64,000 nt of DNA from contig CABYZQ010000005.1 in NCBI GenBank assembly GCA_902523535.1, forward strand, positions 1 to 64,000. The letters run 5' to 3'. A program made the position numbers and the translations under genes. The stretch's first letter is position 1. Every line of letters starts with the position of its first letter. Below the pieces are notes generated by a model. The model had not been told where the DNA came from and did not search any database. It saw only the letters and a program-made list of their open reading frames with translations. This DNA is from an uncultured Pelagibacteraceae bacterium. GTDB lineage: Bacteria > Pseudomonadota > Alphaproteobacteria > Pelagibacterales > AG-422-B15. This document shows, piece by piece, positions 18,527 through 29,263 of this stretch.

Positions 18527-19966
18527 ATGCTTAAATTTACTAATTTAAATCAAGAATACCCTGAAAAAAGGTCCTCAGAAAATAGAAAAAAAGATTTTGG
18601 GGAGATTTACGAGAACTTTATAAAGAACAGCGCTAAAGAGCAGTCAAGTCGTTGTTCTCAGTGCGGGGTTCCTTACTGCACCGTCCATTGTCCCTTGCAT
18701 AATCATATTCCTGATTGGCTTAAGCTTGCGGCGGAGGACCGACTTGAAGAGGCTTACCAAATATCTTCGAGTACAAATAATATGCCAGAGATATGCGGAA
18801 GAATTTGCCCGCAAGATCGATTATGTGAAGGAAACTGTGTTATTGAGCAATCAGGTCATGGTTCGGTCACTATTGGATCAGTAGAAAAATATTTAACTGA
18901 CAATGCGTTTGAAAAGGGATGGATTAAACCGATCAAAGTTCCTGAGTACTTAGAAAAAGAAAATAGCATTGGTATCATTGGTGCGGGTCCTGCAGGTCTT
19001 GCTGCCGCTGAGGAATTAAGAAAAAGGGGTTACAAAATTGATGTATATGATCGTTATGACCGCGCTGGAGGGTTACTGATTTATGGAATCCCAAATTTTA
19101 AACTGGAAAAAGATATTGTTCAAAGAAGAATGAAATACCTTGAGGACTCAAATATTAAGATTCATCTAAATACTGAAATTGGAAAAGATATTCATTTTTT
19201 GGATCTTCAAAAAAAACATGACGCTGTATTAATTGCAACGGGAGTCTATAAAGCGAGAGAAATTTCCCTAGAAGGCGATGCATCCGAAGTAGTTCCTGCT
19301 TTGGATTTTCTAACTGCATCAAACCGAAAAGGCTTGGGAGATAGCGTAGAGGCTTTTGATAATGGATTGCTCAACGCCAAAGGTAAGAATGTAGTTGTAA
19401 TTGGTGGAGGGGATACAGCTATGGACTGCGTAAGAACAGCTATTAGACAGGAGGCAAAATCCGTTAAGTGTCTTTACCGAAGAGATAAAGAGAACATGCC
19501 CGGCTCGGCAAGAGAAGTTAACAATGCTGAGGAAGAAGGAGTAGAATTTTTATGGCAATCTCTCCCAAAAAAAATTGAAAGAAATAATAATGGTAGCCTC
19601 TTAAACTGTATAAAAATGAAGTTAAGTGAACCAGAGTCCGATGGCAGAAGAATCCCTCAAGAGATAGCAGGTTCTGATTTTGAATTAGAGACCGATTTAG
19701 TAATTGCTGCTCTGGGTTTTTCTCCAGAAAATTTGCCAAAAATGTTTGAAGTCGAAGAACTTCCAGTCACTAAATGGGGTACGGTTCGTATAGGATTTAA
19801 TACCATGATGACCAGTCTTGAGGGCGTATTTGCTGCAGGAGATATTGTCAGAGGAGCTTCCCTGGTAGTTTGGGGAATCAGAGATGGGCGAGATGTAGCA
19901 AATTCTATTCATGATTATATTGAAGAAAAAAACATTGCAAAAAATATTAATACAAAAGCCTCATGA
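18527..19966 (+). CDS. gltD: Glutamate synthase small subunit
   Basis: CSQCGVPYCTVHCPLHNHIPDWL, GRICPQDRLCEGNC, GAGPAGLAAA. Confidence 0.96.
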   Translation: MLKFTNLNQEYPEKRSSENRKKDFGEIYENFIKNSAKEQSSRCSQCGVPYCTVHCPLHNHIPDWLKLAAEDRLEEAYQISSSTNNMPEICGRICPQDRLCEGNCVIEQSGHGSVTIGSVEKYLTDNAFEKGWIKPIKVPEYLEKENSIGIIGAGPAGLAAAEELRKRGYKIDVYDRYDRAGGLLIYGIPNFKLEKDIVQRRMKYLEDSNIKIHLNTEIGKDIHFLDLQKKHDAVLIATGVYKAREISLEGDASEVVPALDFLTASNRKGLGDSVEAFDNGLLNAKGKNVVVIGGGDTAMDCVRTAIRQEAKSVKCLYRRDKENMPGSAREVNNAEEEGVEFLWQSLPKKIERNNNGSLLNCIKMKLSEPESDGRRIPQEIAGSDFELETDLVIAALGFSPENLPKMFEVEELPVTKWGTVRIGFNTMMTSLEGVFAAGDIVRGASLVVWGIRDGRDVANSIHDYIEEKNIAKNINTKAS

Positions 19967-22900
19967 TAAATGAATTAAAAAGATATTTAAAAAATAAAAA
20001 AAATTTAGAGGATGCCTTTTTATATAATCCGGGACATGAACATGACTCTTGCGGCGTAGGTTTTGTAGCATCTACAGATGGCAAACAAAGACGTGAAGTT
20101 GTCCAAGGTGGTATTGATGCCCTCAAGGCTGTATGGCATCGAGGTGCCGTTGATGCTGACGGAAAGACTGGTGACGGAGCAGGCATACTTACTCAGATTC
20201 CTTATAATTTTTTCGACGATGAGATAGCTAAGACAGGCCATGAAAAAAGAGATGAAACTCTCGGTATTGGCATGATGTTTCTTCCAAGGAATGATTATGC
20301 CGCACTAGAAAAATGTAGAACAATTATTGAGTCCGAACTGCTAGATCATGGTTATTACATCTATGGTTGGAGACAGGTTCCAATAAATAACAGTGTAATT
20401 GGGGAAAAAGCAAACTCGACTCGTCCTGAGATTGAACAGGTCATGTTCGTAAATAACATAGAAAGAGATAAAGACTTTGATTTTGCAAAAGAGTTGTATC
20501 TTGTGAGAAGAAGACTTGAAAAAAGAATAGCTAAGCAGCAAATTAATGATTTCTATGTTTGTTCATTAAGTTTCGAGTCAATTATCTACAAAGGACTTTT
20601 CTTAGCCGAACAACTATCAATTTTTTATCCTGACTTAGCGAATGAAGAATTTATTTCATCTTTTGCCGTATTTCATCAAAGGTACTCAACAAATACTTTT
20701 CCGTCTTGGGGTTTAGCTCAGCCTTTTAGACTGTTAGCTCATAACGGTGAAATTAATACAATATCAGGAAATACTAACTGGATGAGGAATCACCAAACAA
20801 GAATTACCACTGAAATTTTTGGAGATGACAGTGAGCAAGTTAAACCAATTATTGAAAAAAACGTTTCAGACTCATCGGCCTTAGACGCAGCTTTTGAGCT
20901 GTATGTAAGGGCGGGAAGATCAGTTCCTCTTGTAAAAACTCTTTTAATACCGGAAGCCTGGTCAAAAAGAAGCGAGCTTATGCCAATTGAGCATAGAAAT
21001 ATGTATGAATTTTCAAACGCTATTGTTGAACCTTGGGATGGTCCTGCTGCAATAGCAGCAGTTGATGGAAATTGGATCATTGGAGGTATGGACAGAAATG
21101 GATTACGGCCTATGAGATACTCAATTTCCCGAGATAATCTTATATATGTAGGTTCTGAAACAGGGATGGTGACAGTCGATGAATCTAAAATAATAGAAAA
21201 AGGTAAACTAGGACCAGGTGAAATTATCGGTATCAATCTTAAAGAAGGTAAAATATTTAGAGATCATGAAATGAAGGAACGATTGGCATCTGAAGCGCCA
21301 TATGAAGAGTATGTCAAAAAAATAATACGATTAGATAAACGAGTTAAAATTTCTAAAGAATCAACGGTTACTGATCAAGCCAAGTTAAGAAAGAAAATGA
21401 TTGCTGCTGGGTATACCATGGAGGAACTTGAACTCATCCTGCACCCAATGGTTTCGGATGCGAAAGAATCTACGGGCAGCATGGGCGATGATACGCCAAT
21501 AGCAGTATTGTCGGATAAGTACAGACCATTGTCACACTTTTTTAGACAAAAATTTAGCCAAGTGACAAATCCTCCCATCGACAGCCTAAGAGAGCAAAGT
21601 AGGATGAGTTTAAAAACGAGATTTGGAAATCTTCAGGATATTTTGAATCCAAATCCATATGAAGAAAATGTTTTTGTAATAGATAGTCCATTTATTACTA
21701 ATGGCTTTTTTAAAAAAATTTCATCACGCGGTCAACAGACAACAACAAATATTGATTGTACTGTAGAAAAAAAGTCATTTGATTTAAAAAAAGAAATTAA
21801 GCGTATTCAGTTAGAAGCTGAAACTGCAGTACTAAGTGGAAAGTCTCACATAGTCTTATCAGATATTAATGCCGATGAAGAAAAAATTGCATTACCATTA
21901 ATTCTCATTACTGCTGCAGTTCATACAGATCTTACTCGAAAAGGAATAAGATCATTTGTTTCGTTACATGTCAGGTCTTCAGAATGCATTGATACTCATT
22001 ACTTCGCTGTATTAATTGGCGTTGGGGCAACAACTGTAAATCCTTATTTGGCGCAAGACTGTATCTATGAGAGGCACCAGAAAGGGTTATTTGGTGAGAT
22101 GTCCTATGAAGAATGTGTTGATCGATATAAAAAAGCCATTGATCAAGGACTCCTAAAAGTAATGTCGAAGCTGGGTATATCCGTTATTAGTGCGTATAGA
22201 GGTGGTTTTAATTTTGAAGCAGTTGGTCTTAGCCGTTCTACGGTAAATGAATATTTCCTTGGTGTGCAAAGCCGAATGTCGGGAATAGGCCTTACTGGAA
22301 TTGAGAAAAAACTTATTGAATTACATGATTACGCTTATTCAGATACCGTTCAAACACTTCCTATAGGTGGAATATATCGATATCGAAGTGGAGGAGAAAC
22401 ACATGCTTATGAAGGTAAATTAATACACCTTCTTCAAACATCAGTAGCCGAGGACTCTTATGATATGTATAAAAAGTACTCAAGCTCAATGGGGAATTTT
22501 GCGCCAATCAATATAAGAGACCTTCTTGAGTTTAAAGAAGCAGAAAATGATTTAGATCTTTCAGAAGTTGAGTCCATAACATCAATTAGAAAAAGGTTTG
22601 GAACAGGAAGTATGTCCCATGGCGCTTTGTCAAAAGAAGCCCATGAAACACTCGCGATTGCAATGAATAGAATTGGAGGAGCGTCTTGCTCTGGTGAAGG
22701 TGGCGAGTCAATTGAACGATCATATCCACTTGAGAACGGGGATAGTGCAAATTCAAGAGTTAAACAAGTAGCCTCTGCAAGGTTTGGGGTGACTACAGAA
22801 TATCTTAACAATTGTGAAGAAATTGAAATTAAGATTGCACAAGGGGCAAAGCCTGGTGAGGGAGGTCAATTGCCAGGGTTTAAAGTCACAGCGGAAATTG

Positions 22901-24483
22901 CTAAATTAAGACATTCAACTCAAGGAGTAACATTAATTAGTCCTCCTCCACACCACGATATCTACTCGATTGAAGATCTTGCACAACTTATTTATGACTT
23001 GAAACAAGTAAACCCTAATGCAAGAGTATGTGTAAAATTAGTTGCTTCTTCTGGCATAGGAACAATTGCTGCGGGTGTTGCTAAGGCAAAAGCTGATGTA
23101 ATTCTTATTTCTGGTCACAATGGGGGCACTGGAGCGAGCCCACAAACAAGCATTAAATATGCTGGCATTCCTTGGGAAATGGGCTTGACGGAAGTAAATC
23201 AGGTTCTGACATTAAATGGCTTGCGTCAGAACGTAGTACTCCGAACAGATGGTGGAATTAAGACTGGTCGAGATGTAGTAATTGCTGCGATGATGGGAGC
23301 TGAAGAGTTTGGAGTTGGCACAACTTCTCTAGTGGCTATGGGATGTATTATGGTTAGGCAATGTCATTCAAACACATGCCCAGTAGGTGTTTGTACGCAA
23401 GATGATGATTTGAGAGCGAGATTTTCAGGTAGCCCAGAAAAAGTGGTTAATCTGTTTAGCTTTATAGCAGAAGAGGTCAGAGAAATTTTAGCTGACTTAG
23501 GTGTTAAAAGTTTAAATGATGTTATTGGAAGAACAGATTTATTGTATCAAATATCAAGGGGATCAACTCATTTAGATGATTTAGATTTGAATTCACTTTT
23601 AATTCAAGCTGAGAAGGATCCAGATGTTGAGTACTTCAATCACTCTACAATTAATGACGCAGGCTCTACTCTTGATGAAAAAATTATTCAAGATGCCTCG
23701 AAATTTTTACAGACTGGACAGAAAACTGAATTAAATTATCCGATTAAAAATACTGATAGAGCGGTAGGTACTAGATTATCATCAACTATTTACCGAACAT
23801 TCAAAAATACTGAAGTTAATAAGGAACATTTGACTATCAATCTCACCGGATCAGCTGGACAATCACTTGGCGCTTTTGGGATTAAAGGATTAAAGATAAG
23901 CCTTTTTGGAGATTCAAATGACTATGTTGGAAAAGGGTTATCAGGTGCTACAATTTCCATTAGGCCACACAAAAATAGTTCATTAATTAGTAATGAAAAT
24001 ACAATCATTGGAAACACTGTACTTTACGGTGCAACATCTGGCGAATTATATGCTGCTGGTGAAGCGGGTGAAAGGTTTGCTGTTAGAAACTCAGGTGCAA
24101 CAACTGTAGTGGAAGGATGTGGTTCAAATGGATGCGAATACATGACTGGTGGTACTGTTGTAATTTTAGGAAAAACAGGAGACAATTTTGGGGCTGGAAT
24201 GACTGGCGGCATGGCATTTATATATGATGAGGATCAAAATTTTAATTTAAGAGTAAATCCAGAGACCTTAATCTTTGATACAATTTCCTCGGATTATTGG
24301 ACAAATGAGCTTTACCAAATTATTCTTAGTCACCATCAAAATACATTAAGTTTGCACGCCAAAAATATATTAGATAACTGGGAAACAGAAAAATTAAAAT
24401 TTATTCACGTATGTCCAAAAGAGATAGCCAATATATTAGTTCAACCTCTGGGTTTCGAAAAAAAATTGAAGCAGGTCAATTAA
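19963..24483 (+). CDS. gltB: Glutamate synthase large subunit
   Basis: HDSCGVGFVA glutaminase start, HQRYSTNTFPSW, GTGSMSHGALS, GAKPGEGGQLPG; 1506 aa. Confidence 0.97.
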   Translation: MINELKRYLKNKKNLEDAFLYNPGHEHDSCGVGFVASTDGKQRREVVQGGIDALKAVWHRGAVDADGKTGDGAGILTQIPYNFFDDEIAKTGHEKRDETLGIGMMFLPRNDYAALEKCRTIIESELLDHGYYIYGWRQVPINNSVIGEKANSTRPEIEQVMFVNNIERDKDFDFAKELYLVRRRLEKRIAKQQINDFYVCSLSFESIIYKGLFLAEQLSIFYPDLANEEFISSFAVFHQRYSTNTFPSWGLAQPFRLLAHNGEINTISGNTNWMRNHQTRITTEIFGDDSEQVKPIIEKNVSDSSALDAAFELYVRAGRSVPLVKTLLIPEAWSKRSELMPIEHRNMYEFSNAIVEPWDGPAAIAAVDGNWIIGGMDRNGLRPMRYSISRDNLIYVGSETGMVTVDESKIIEKGKLGPGEIIGINLKEGKIFRDHEMKERLASEAPYEEYVKKIIRLDKRVKISKESTVTDQAKLRKKMIAAGYTMEELELILHPMVSDAKESTGSMGDDTPIAVLSDKYRPLSHFFRQKFSQVTNPPIDSLREQSRMSLKTRFGNLQDILNPNPYEENVFVIDSPFITNGFFKKISSRGQQTTTNIDCTVEKKSFDLKKEIKRIQLEAETAVLSGKSHIVLSDINADEEKIALPLILITAAVHTDLTRKGIRSFVSLHVRSSECIDTHYFAVLIGVGATTVNPYLAQDCIYERHQKGLFGEMSYEECVDRYKKAIDQGLLKVMSKLGISVISAYRGGFNFEAVGLSRSTVNEYFLGVQSRMSGIGLTGIEKKLIELHDYAYSDTVQTLPIGGIYRYRSGGETHAYEGKLIHLLQTSVAEDSYDMYKKYSSSMGNFAPINIRDLLEFKEAENDLDLSEVESITSIRKRFGTGSMSHGALSKEAHETLAIAMNRIGGASCSGEGGESIERSYPLENGDSANSRVKQVASARFGVTTEYLNNCEEIEIKIAQGAKPGEGGQLPGFKVTAEIAKLRHSTQGVTLISPPPHHDIYSIEDLAQLIYDLKQVNPNARVCVKLVASSGIGTIAAGVAKAKADVILISGHNGGTGASPQTSIKYAGIPWEMGLTEVNQVLTLNGLRQNVVLRTDGGIKTGRDVVIAAMMGAEEFGVGTTSLVAMGCIMVRQCHSNTCPVGVCTQDDDLRARFSGSPEKVVNLFSFIAEEVREILADLGVKSLNDVIGRTDLLYQISRGSTHLDDLDLNSLLIQAEKDPDVEYFNHSTINDAGSTLDEKIIQDASKFLQTGQKTELNYPIKNTDRAVGTRLSSTIYRTFKNTEVNKEHLTINLTGSAGQSLGAFGIKGLKISLFGDSNDYVGKGLSGATISIRPHKNSSLISNENTIIGNTVLYGATSGELYAAGEAGERFAVRNSGATTVVEGCGSNGCEYMTGGTVVILGKTGDNFGAGMTGGMAFIYDEDQNFNLRVNPETLIFDTISSDYWTNELYQIILSHHQNTLSLHAKNILDNWETEKLKFIHVCPKEIANILVQPLGFEKKLKQVN

Positions 24484-25595
24484 TTAAAGGTAGTAATTAT
24501 GAAAAACTTGATCAACTAATCAAAGAAAATGGTTTTGATGTTTTTGGAGTTGTACCAGCAAGCTCTGAATTAGATTTTAAAAAACAGCTTAATGAATTTT
24601 TAGATAACAATCATCATGGTGATATGAAATGGATGTATGAAAGATCACATCTGAGATCTAATCCAAAATCACTTTGGGACAAAACAAAATCAATAATAGT
24701 ACTTGGAGTAAATTATAATTTTAATTGTAATTCACTTGAGCTTTTATCAAATAAGGAAAAAGGAATTGTATCAGTATATTCAAGAAATAACGACTATCAT
24801 AAAATTATCAAAAAAAACTTAAAACATTTGTCAGTACAAATTTCAGATTTGTATGATTGTGATTATAAATACTTCATTGATACAGCGCCAGTAATGGAAA
24901 AACCTATAGGTATGTTAGGAGGAATTGGTTGGCAAGGAAAGCACACAAACCTAGTTTCAAAAGACTTTGGATCATGGCTGTTCCTCTCAACAATATTTGT
25001 CGATAAAAAAATTGTATTTTCAGAACCTGAGGTAAATCATTGTGGCTCCTGTTCGGATTGTATAGACATATGTCCTACTGGCGCAATACTTGAACCTTAT
25101 AAGCTAGATGCAAGAAAATGTATTTCCTATCTCACCATAGAACATAAAGGTAAAATAGATAAAAATTTGAGATCTCTAATAGGAAATAGAATTTATGGAT
25201 GTGATGACTGTTTAGCTGTGTGCCCGTGGAATAAATTTGCCAAATTATCCAATGAAAAAAATTTTCATCCTAAAGCAGAACTAATAGAACCTGATCTCAA
25301 ATCCTTTATCAAACTTGATGATGCGCAATTTAGAAAGAAATTTAGTGGATCAAGTATAAAAAGGATTGGAAGGGATCGATTTATTAGAAATGTATTGATT
25401 GCAGTGGGAAATAGTAAAAATAAGGTTTTTATTGATGATGTAAAAGACCTTCTTCATGATGAGTCAAGCTTAGTTAGGTCAATGGCCGTGTGGGCTCTTA
25501 AACAAATATCAGATACTTATGATTTCAATAATTATAGAAAAGAGCATATATCTTTAGAGGTAGATAAAGATGTAAAAGCAGAATGGTTAGATTAG
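24411..25595 (+). CDS. queG: Epoxyqueuosine reductase
   Basis: Two [4Fe-4S] motifs (CGSCSDCIDICPTGA, CDDCLAVCPWN) and C-terminal HEAT-like region. Confidence 0.93.
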   Translation: MSKRDSQYISSTSGFRKKIEAGQLIKGSNYEKLDQLIKENGFDVFGVVPASSELDFKKQLNEFLDNNHHGDMKWMYERSHLRSNPKSLWDKTKSIIVLGVNYNFNCNSLELLSNKEKGIVSVYSRNNDYHKIIKKNLKHLSVQISDLYDCDYKYFIDTAPVMEKPIGMLGGIGWQGKHTNLVSKDFGSWLFLSTIFVDKKIVFSEPEVNHCGSCSDCIDICPTGAILEPYKLDARKCISYLTIEHKGKIDKNLRSLIGNRIYGCDDCLAVCPWNKFAKLSNEKNFHPKAELIEPDLKSFIKLDDAQFRKKFSGSSIKRIGRDRFIRNVLIAVGNSKNKVFIDDVKDLLHDESSLVRSMAVWALKQISDTYDFNNYRKEHISLEVDKDVKAEWLD

Positions 25596-25599
25596 CATC

Positions 25600-26442
25600 A
25601 TGATTTTTATTTATGGATATGGTTATACTTCTCAACATTTGTGTAAGCTATTAATTAGTAACAAGATAATTGCAACTTCTCGAAGCTGTGAAGAGAAAAA
25701 ATCAATCTATGATAATGTTGAACTGATTGCGCCGAGTGAATCAAATTTAATAATAAAGGAATACAGTGATAAAATAACCCATCTATTGATTTCAGTCCCA
25801 CCCAGTGATGATGGGGATCTGTTTTTGAATAATTTCAATAAAGATTTACAATCTCTTAAAAATTTAAAGTGGGTTGGATATTTATCAGCTACAAGTGTGT
25901 ATGGAGATCATAAAGGTGAATTTGTAAATGAGAACTCTGAACTTCTTACAAGGTCCACTAGAGGTATCAATAGAAAACTTGCAGAAGATCAATGGATTGA
26001 CATTTCAAATAAATATAATCTTCCTCTTCATATATTTAGGATTGCAGGCATATATGGACCGCAAAGAAGCATTATAGATAGAATGAGTTCAGGAAATTTT
26101 ATTAATGTAATTAAAGATAATCATTTTTTTTCGAGAATTTATATTGATGACTTGGTAAATGTAATTAATGCTTCAATGAATAAACCAAATCCCATAAGTA
26201 TTTACAATGTTGCTGATGATTTACCATCATCTTTAAATGATGTTGTTAGATATATATCTGAGAAAACAGGAATAACAATTGATCGAGAAATGCAATACTC
26301 AGAATTAAGTGAAGATAAAAAAAGAGAAAGTTTCTTCACTGAAAATAAAAAGGTTAATAATAAACTAATAAAGGAGGAATTAGGCGTAATATTAAAGTAC
26401 CCAACATATATTGAGGGCTATAATAAAATTATTAAATGTTAA
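25600..26442 (+). CDS. NAD-dependent epimerase/SDR family oxidoreductase
   Basis: IYGYGYTSQHL, YLSATSVYGDH, FRIAGIYGPQRS. Confidence 0.85.
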   Translation: MIFIYGYGYTSQHLCKLLISNKIIATSRSCEEKKSIYDNVELIAPSESNLIIKEYSDKITHLLISVPPSDDGDLFLNNFNKDLQSLKNLKWVGYLSATSVYGDHKGEFVNENSELLTRSTRGINRKLAEDQWIDISNKYNLPLHIFRIAGIYGPQRSIIDRMSSGNFINVIKDNHFFSRIYIDDLVNVINASMNKPNPISIYNVADDLPSSLNDVVRYISEKTGITIDREMQYSELSEDKKRESFFTENKKVNNKLIKEELGVILKYPTYIEGYNKIIKC

Positions 26443-26446
26443 TTTC

Positions 26447-27337
26447 TTAAATTCCAGAATTTGTTTCAACTTGTAAACGGCTTATTGCGATACCAATCAC
26501 GACTAAAATAACCCCAATTAATAGTGAAAATTTCAAAGGTTCGTTCATCAACGCCCACCCGTAAAATATCCCAAAAACAGGTATTAAATAAGCAACTTGC
26601 ATCATGAATGTGGTGCCTGCAGAGCGGATTAAAACTTGCCTTAAGCTAAAAGCTAAACCTGTTGGTATAATTCCTAAATAAATAACAGCAGTTATTGCTG
26701 CTGTATTTAACTCATAACTCATTGGTTGCGCATAAAAGAACATAAACGGAATAAGCCAAATGCTTCCCCATGCTAGCGTATTCATTGTTACCATGTCAGA
26801 AGGCAAGTCTGAAACTTTTCTGATAATTAAATTTGATACCACATATGAACAACCTGCCAGATATATAGCAAGGGCACCAATAAAACTCGACATGTCTGTA
26901 ACAAAAACCTGCACACCTACAGCAAAAATGACTCCTGAAAAGCCTATAATTGTACCAATTGTTTTCCTTAAATTAAGTTTTTCATCTTCAGTAAAATAGT
27001 GGGCGAGTACAAGGGCTAGGAAAGGATTAGCAGACATAATAATAACTCCAATATTACTTGGCAGCGACATAAGCCCATACGGAATTAATGTAAATGGTAT
27101 TGCTGCATTAAATAATCCTATGATTGCATAAGTAAATGAATTTTTCTGAAAGAGTTCTAAATTTCCTGAACGAAAAAGGACAGCTAATAATAATATTAAA
27201 GCGCCAATAAAGGTTCTAAAAAAACCAACTTCAATTGGGTTAAACATTAAATTACAAAATTTTATTGCAACAAATGATGCGCCCCATACAGCACCTAAAA
27301 AGATTAGTAGAAAATAATTATTTAATGTGGAATTCAC
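26447..27337 (-). CDS. EamA/DMT-superfamily transporter
   Basis: About ten predicted TM helices, LGAVWGASFVAIKF start, duplicated EamA-like organisation. Confidence 0.85.
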   Translation of the reverse strand: MNSTLNNYFLLIFLGAVWGASFVAIKFCNLMFNPIEVGFFRTFIGALILLLAVLFRSGNLELFQKNSFTYAIIGLFNAAIPFTLIPYGLMSLPSNIGVIIMSANPFLALVLAHYFTEDEKLNLRKTIGTIIGFSGVIFAVGVQVFVTDMSSFIGALAIYLAGCSYVVSNLIIRKVSDLPSDMVTMNTLAWGSIWLIPFMFFYAQPMSYELNTAAITAVIYLGIIPTGLAFSLRQVLIRSAGTTFMMQVAYLIPVFGIFYGWALMNEPLKFSLLIGVILVVIGIAISRLQVETNSGI

Positions 27338-28083
27338 AGAGCTAACTCAGTGATTGTTTGGAATAATATTTTTAGATCCTGATCTCTAGACAAACTATGA
27401 TCACCATCTTCAATTATATTCAATTGTTTATTTTCACTTTCGATCTTATTAATAATTTTTTCTGATGTCTCAAAACTTACAACTTGGTCTAGTCGCCCAT
27501 GAAGCAATCTTATAGGACACTTTATTTTAATTGGCTCGTGTAATATCATATTCTTCTTGCCGTCTTCTAAGAAATTATAAGTTATCGTATAATCTTCTGA
27601 ATATTTGTCCCAATTGATAATGATTTTTCCATCTTTTTTAATTTGAGTTTTTTGCTCTTTACTCAACCTATTCCACTCTCCAACTACAAAGTCAGGAGCC
27701 GATGCGATGCCTATTAATCCATTGATCGTTAAGGGATTTCTCTTAGCTACTATTAGAGAAATCCAACCCCCCATACTTGACCCAATAATTATATTAATCT
27801 TTGATTTACATAAATTGAAAATCTCATGAGCTTCCTCTGACCACTTGCTAATACCTCCATCTTCAAACGCACCCGCTGATGATCCATGACCTGAATAATC
27901 GAATCTTATGAAATTTAAATTATTCGTTTTACACCATGCACTTAAAGCAGTTGCTTTTGTTCCAGTCATACTGGAGCTATAGCCTCCAAAAAAAAATATT
28001 GAGATCTCTGAATTCTGATTCTCATGCAAATATGCAATTTGATCGTTTAGAGATGATTTATGATATTTTATATTATTGAGCAT
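27334..28083 (-). CDS. Alpha/beta hydrolase
   Basis: FDYSGHGSSAG and nucleophile elbow IIGSSMGGWISL. Confidence 0.88.
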   Translation of the reverse strand: MLNNIKYHKSSLNDQIAYLHENQNSEISIFFFGGYSSSMTGTKATALSAWCKTNNLNFIRFDYSGHGSSAGAFEDGGISKWSEEAHEIFNLCKSKINIIIGSSMGGWISLIVAKRNPLTINGLIGIASAPDFVVGEWNRLSKEQKTQIKKDGKIIINWDKYSEDYTITYNFLEDGKKNMILHEPIKIKCPIRLLHGRLDQVVSFETSEKIINKIESENKQLNIIEDGDHSLSRDQDLKILFQTITELAL

Positions 28084-28123
28084 AATGATTTACTATTAAG
28101 CATTTAACTATTAGAAATAGTAT

Positions 28124-29263
28124 ATGCAATCAAAAATTTGTGTATTGCAAGTTATACCTAATCTTGACGTTAGTGGGGCTTCACAAGGTTGTGTAGATGT
28201 TGCAAATTATTTGACAGAAAAAAATTATAATTCCTACATTGCAACAAATTCAGGACAAAATATAATGAAAGTTAGTGAACATGAAACTAAAGTCATAAAA
28301 GTTCCCGTACATTCAAAGAACCCTTTAATCATAATTTTGAATATCTTTAGGCTTGCAAGGATTATTAAATTATTTGGTATAAATATTCTTCATGTACGAA
28401 GTAGGGCGCCTGCATGGAGTTCGTATTTTGCTTGTTTAATGACGCGCACTAAATATGTTTCTACTTTTCATGGAACCTATAATTTTAATAATGTTTTGAA
28501 AAAATATTATAATTCAGTCATGCTAATGACTGATGGCACAATCGCGATTTCCGAATTTATATATAACGAGATTAAGACCAAATATCAAAAAATGCCAAAA
28601 GTAATTAAAATAATTCCAAGAGGCATTGACTTAGAATTTTTCAATGTAGCATCTATAGATCAACAAATCAAAAATGACATTTTAACAGAGTTTAAAATAA
28701 ATAAAGATGCTATCAAAATAATGTTACCTGGGAGAATGACAGAATGGAAAGGTCATTTACTATTACTAAAAGCGTTTGAGCAAGTAAGCCAACAAACTGA
28801 AAAAAAACTTGAATTATTAATGGTAGGGCCTGACGACAATACTTCACTTAAAGAAAGATTAACGACTTTTGTTCATGAAAAAGATATTGAAGGTAATGTG
28901 CATTTTATCAGTGCAAGAAATGATATTAATAACTTTTACAGCATTGCAGATATAGTTGTCTCACCATCTACAGATCCCGAGGCTTTTGGTAGAATTTCTG
29001 TTGAAGCGCAAGCAATGGGCAAATTTGTTATAGCCTCTAATCATGGGGGTTCAACTGAAACTATTATTAATAATGAAACAGGTTACTTATTTAATAACGC
29101 CGATGAGAATGATTTATCTGCTAAAATATTAAAAGCAATTAATGAAGATAAACACTGCTCAGAAACAGTTAGACAGGCATGCATAACAAATGTTCAAAAA
29201 AATTATTCAGATAAAAAAATGTGTGACTCAACTTTAAATTTTTATAATGAAATAATCGGATAA
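28124..29263 (+). CDS. Glycosyltransferase family 4 (GT-B)
   Basis: IPNLDVSGASQGCVDVANYL, HVRSRAPAW, PSTDPEAFGRISVEAQAMG. Confidence 0.88.
   Translation: MQSKICVLQVIPNLDVSGASQGCVDVANYLTEKNYNSYIATNSGQNIMKVSEHETKVIKVPVHSKNPLIIILNIFRLARIIKLFGINILHVRSRAPAWSSYFACLMTRTKYVSTFHGTYNFNNVLKKYYNSVMLMTDGTIAISEFIYNEIKTKYQKMPKVIKIIPRGIDLEFFNVASIDQQIKNDILTEFKINKDAIKIMLPGRMTEWKGHLLLLKAFEQVSQQTEKKLELLMVGPDDNTSLKERLTTFVHEKDIEGNVHFISARNDINNFYSIADIVVSPSTDPEAFGRISVEAQAMGKFVIASNHGGSTETIINNETGYLFNNADENDLSAKILKAINEDKHCSETVRQACITNVQKNYSDKKMCDSTLNFYNEIIG

Noticed and set aside
19518-24212. Multiple antisense ORFs inside gltD and gltB
   Set aside because: Shadow ORFs opposite a clear conserved coding frame; no recognisable domains.
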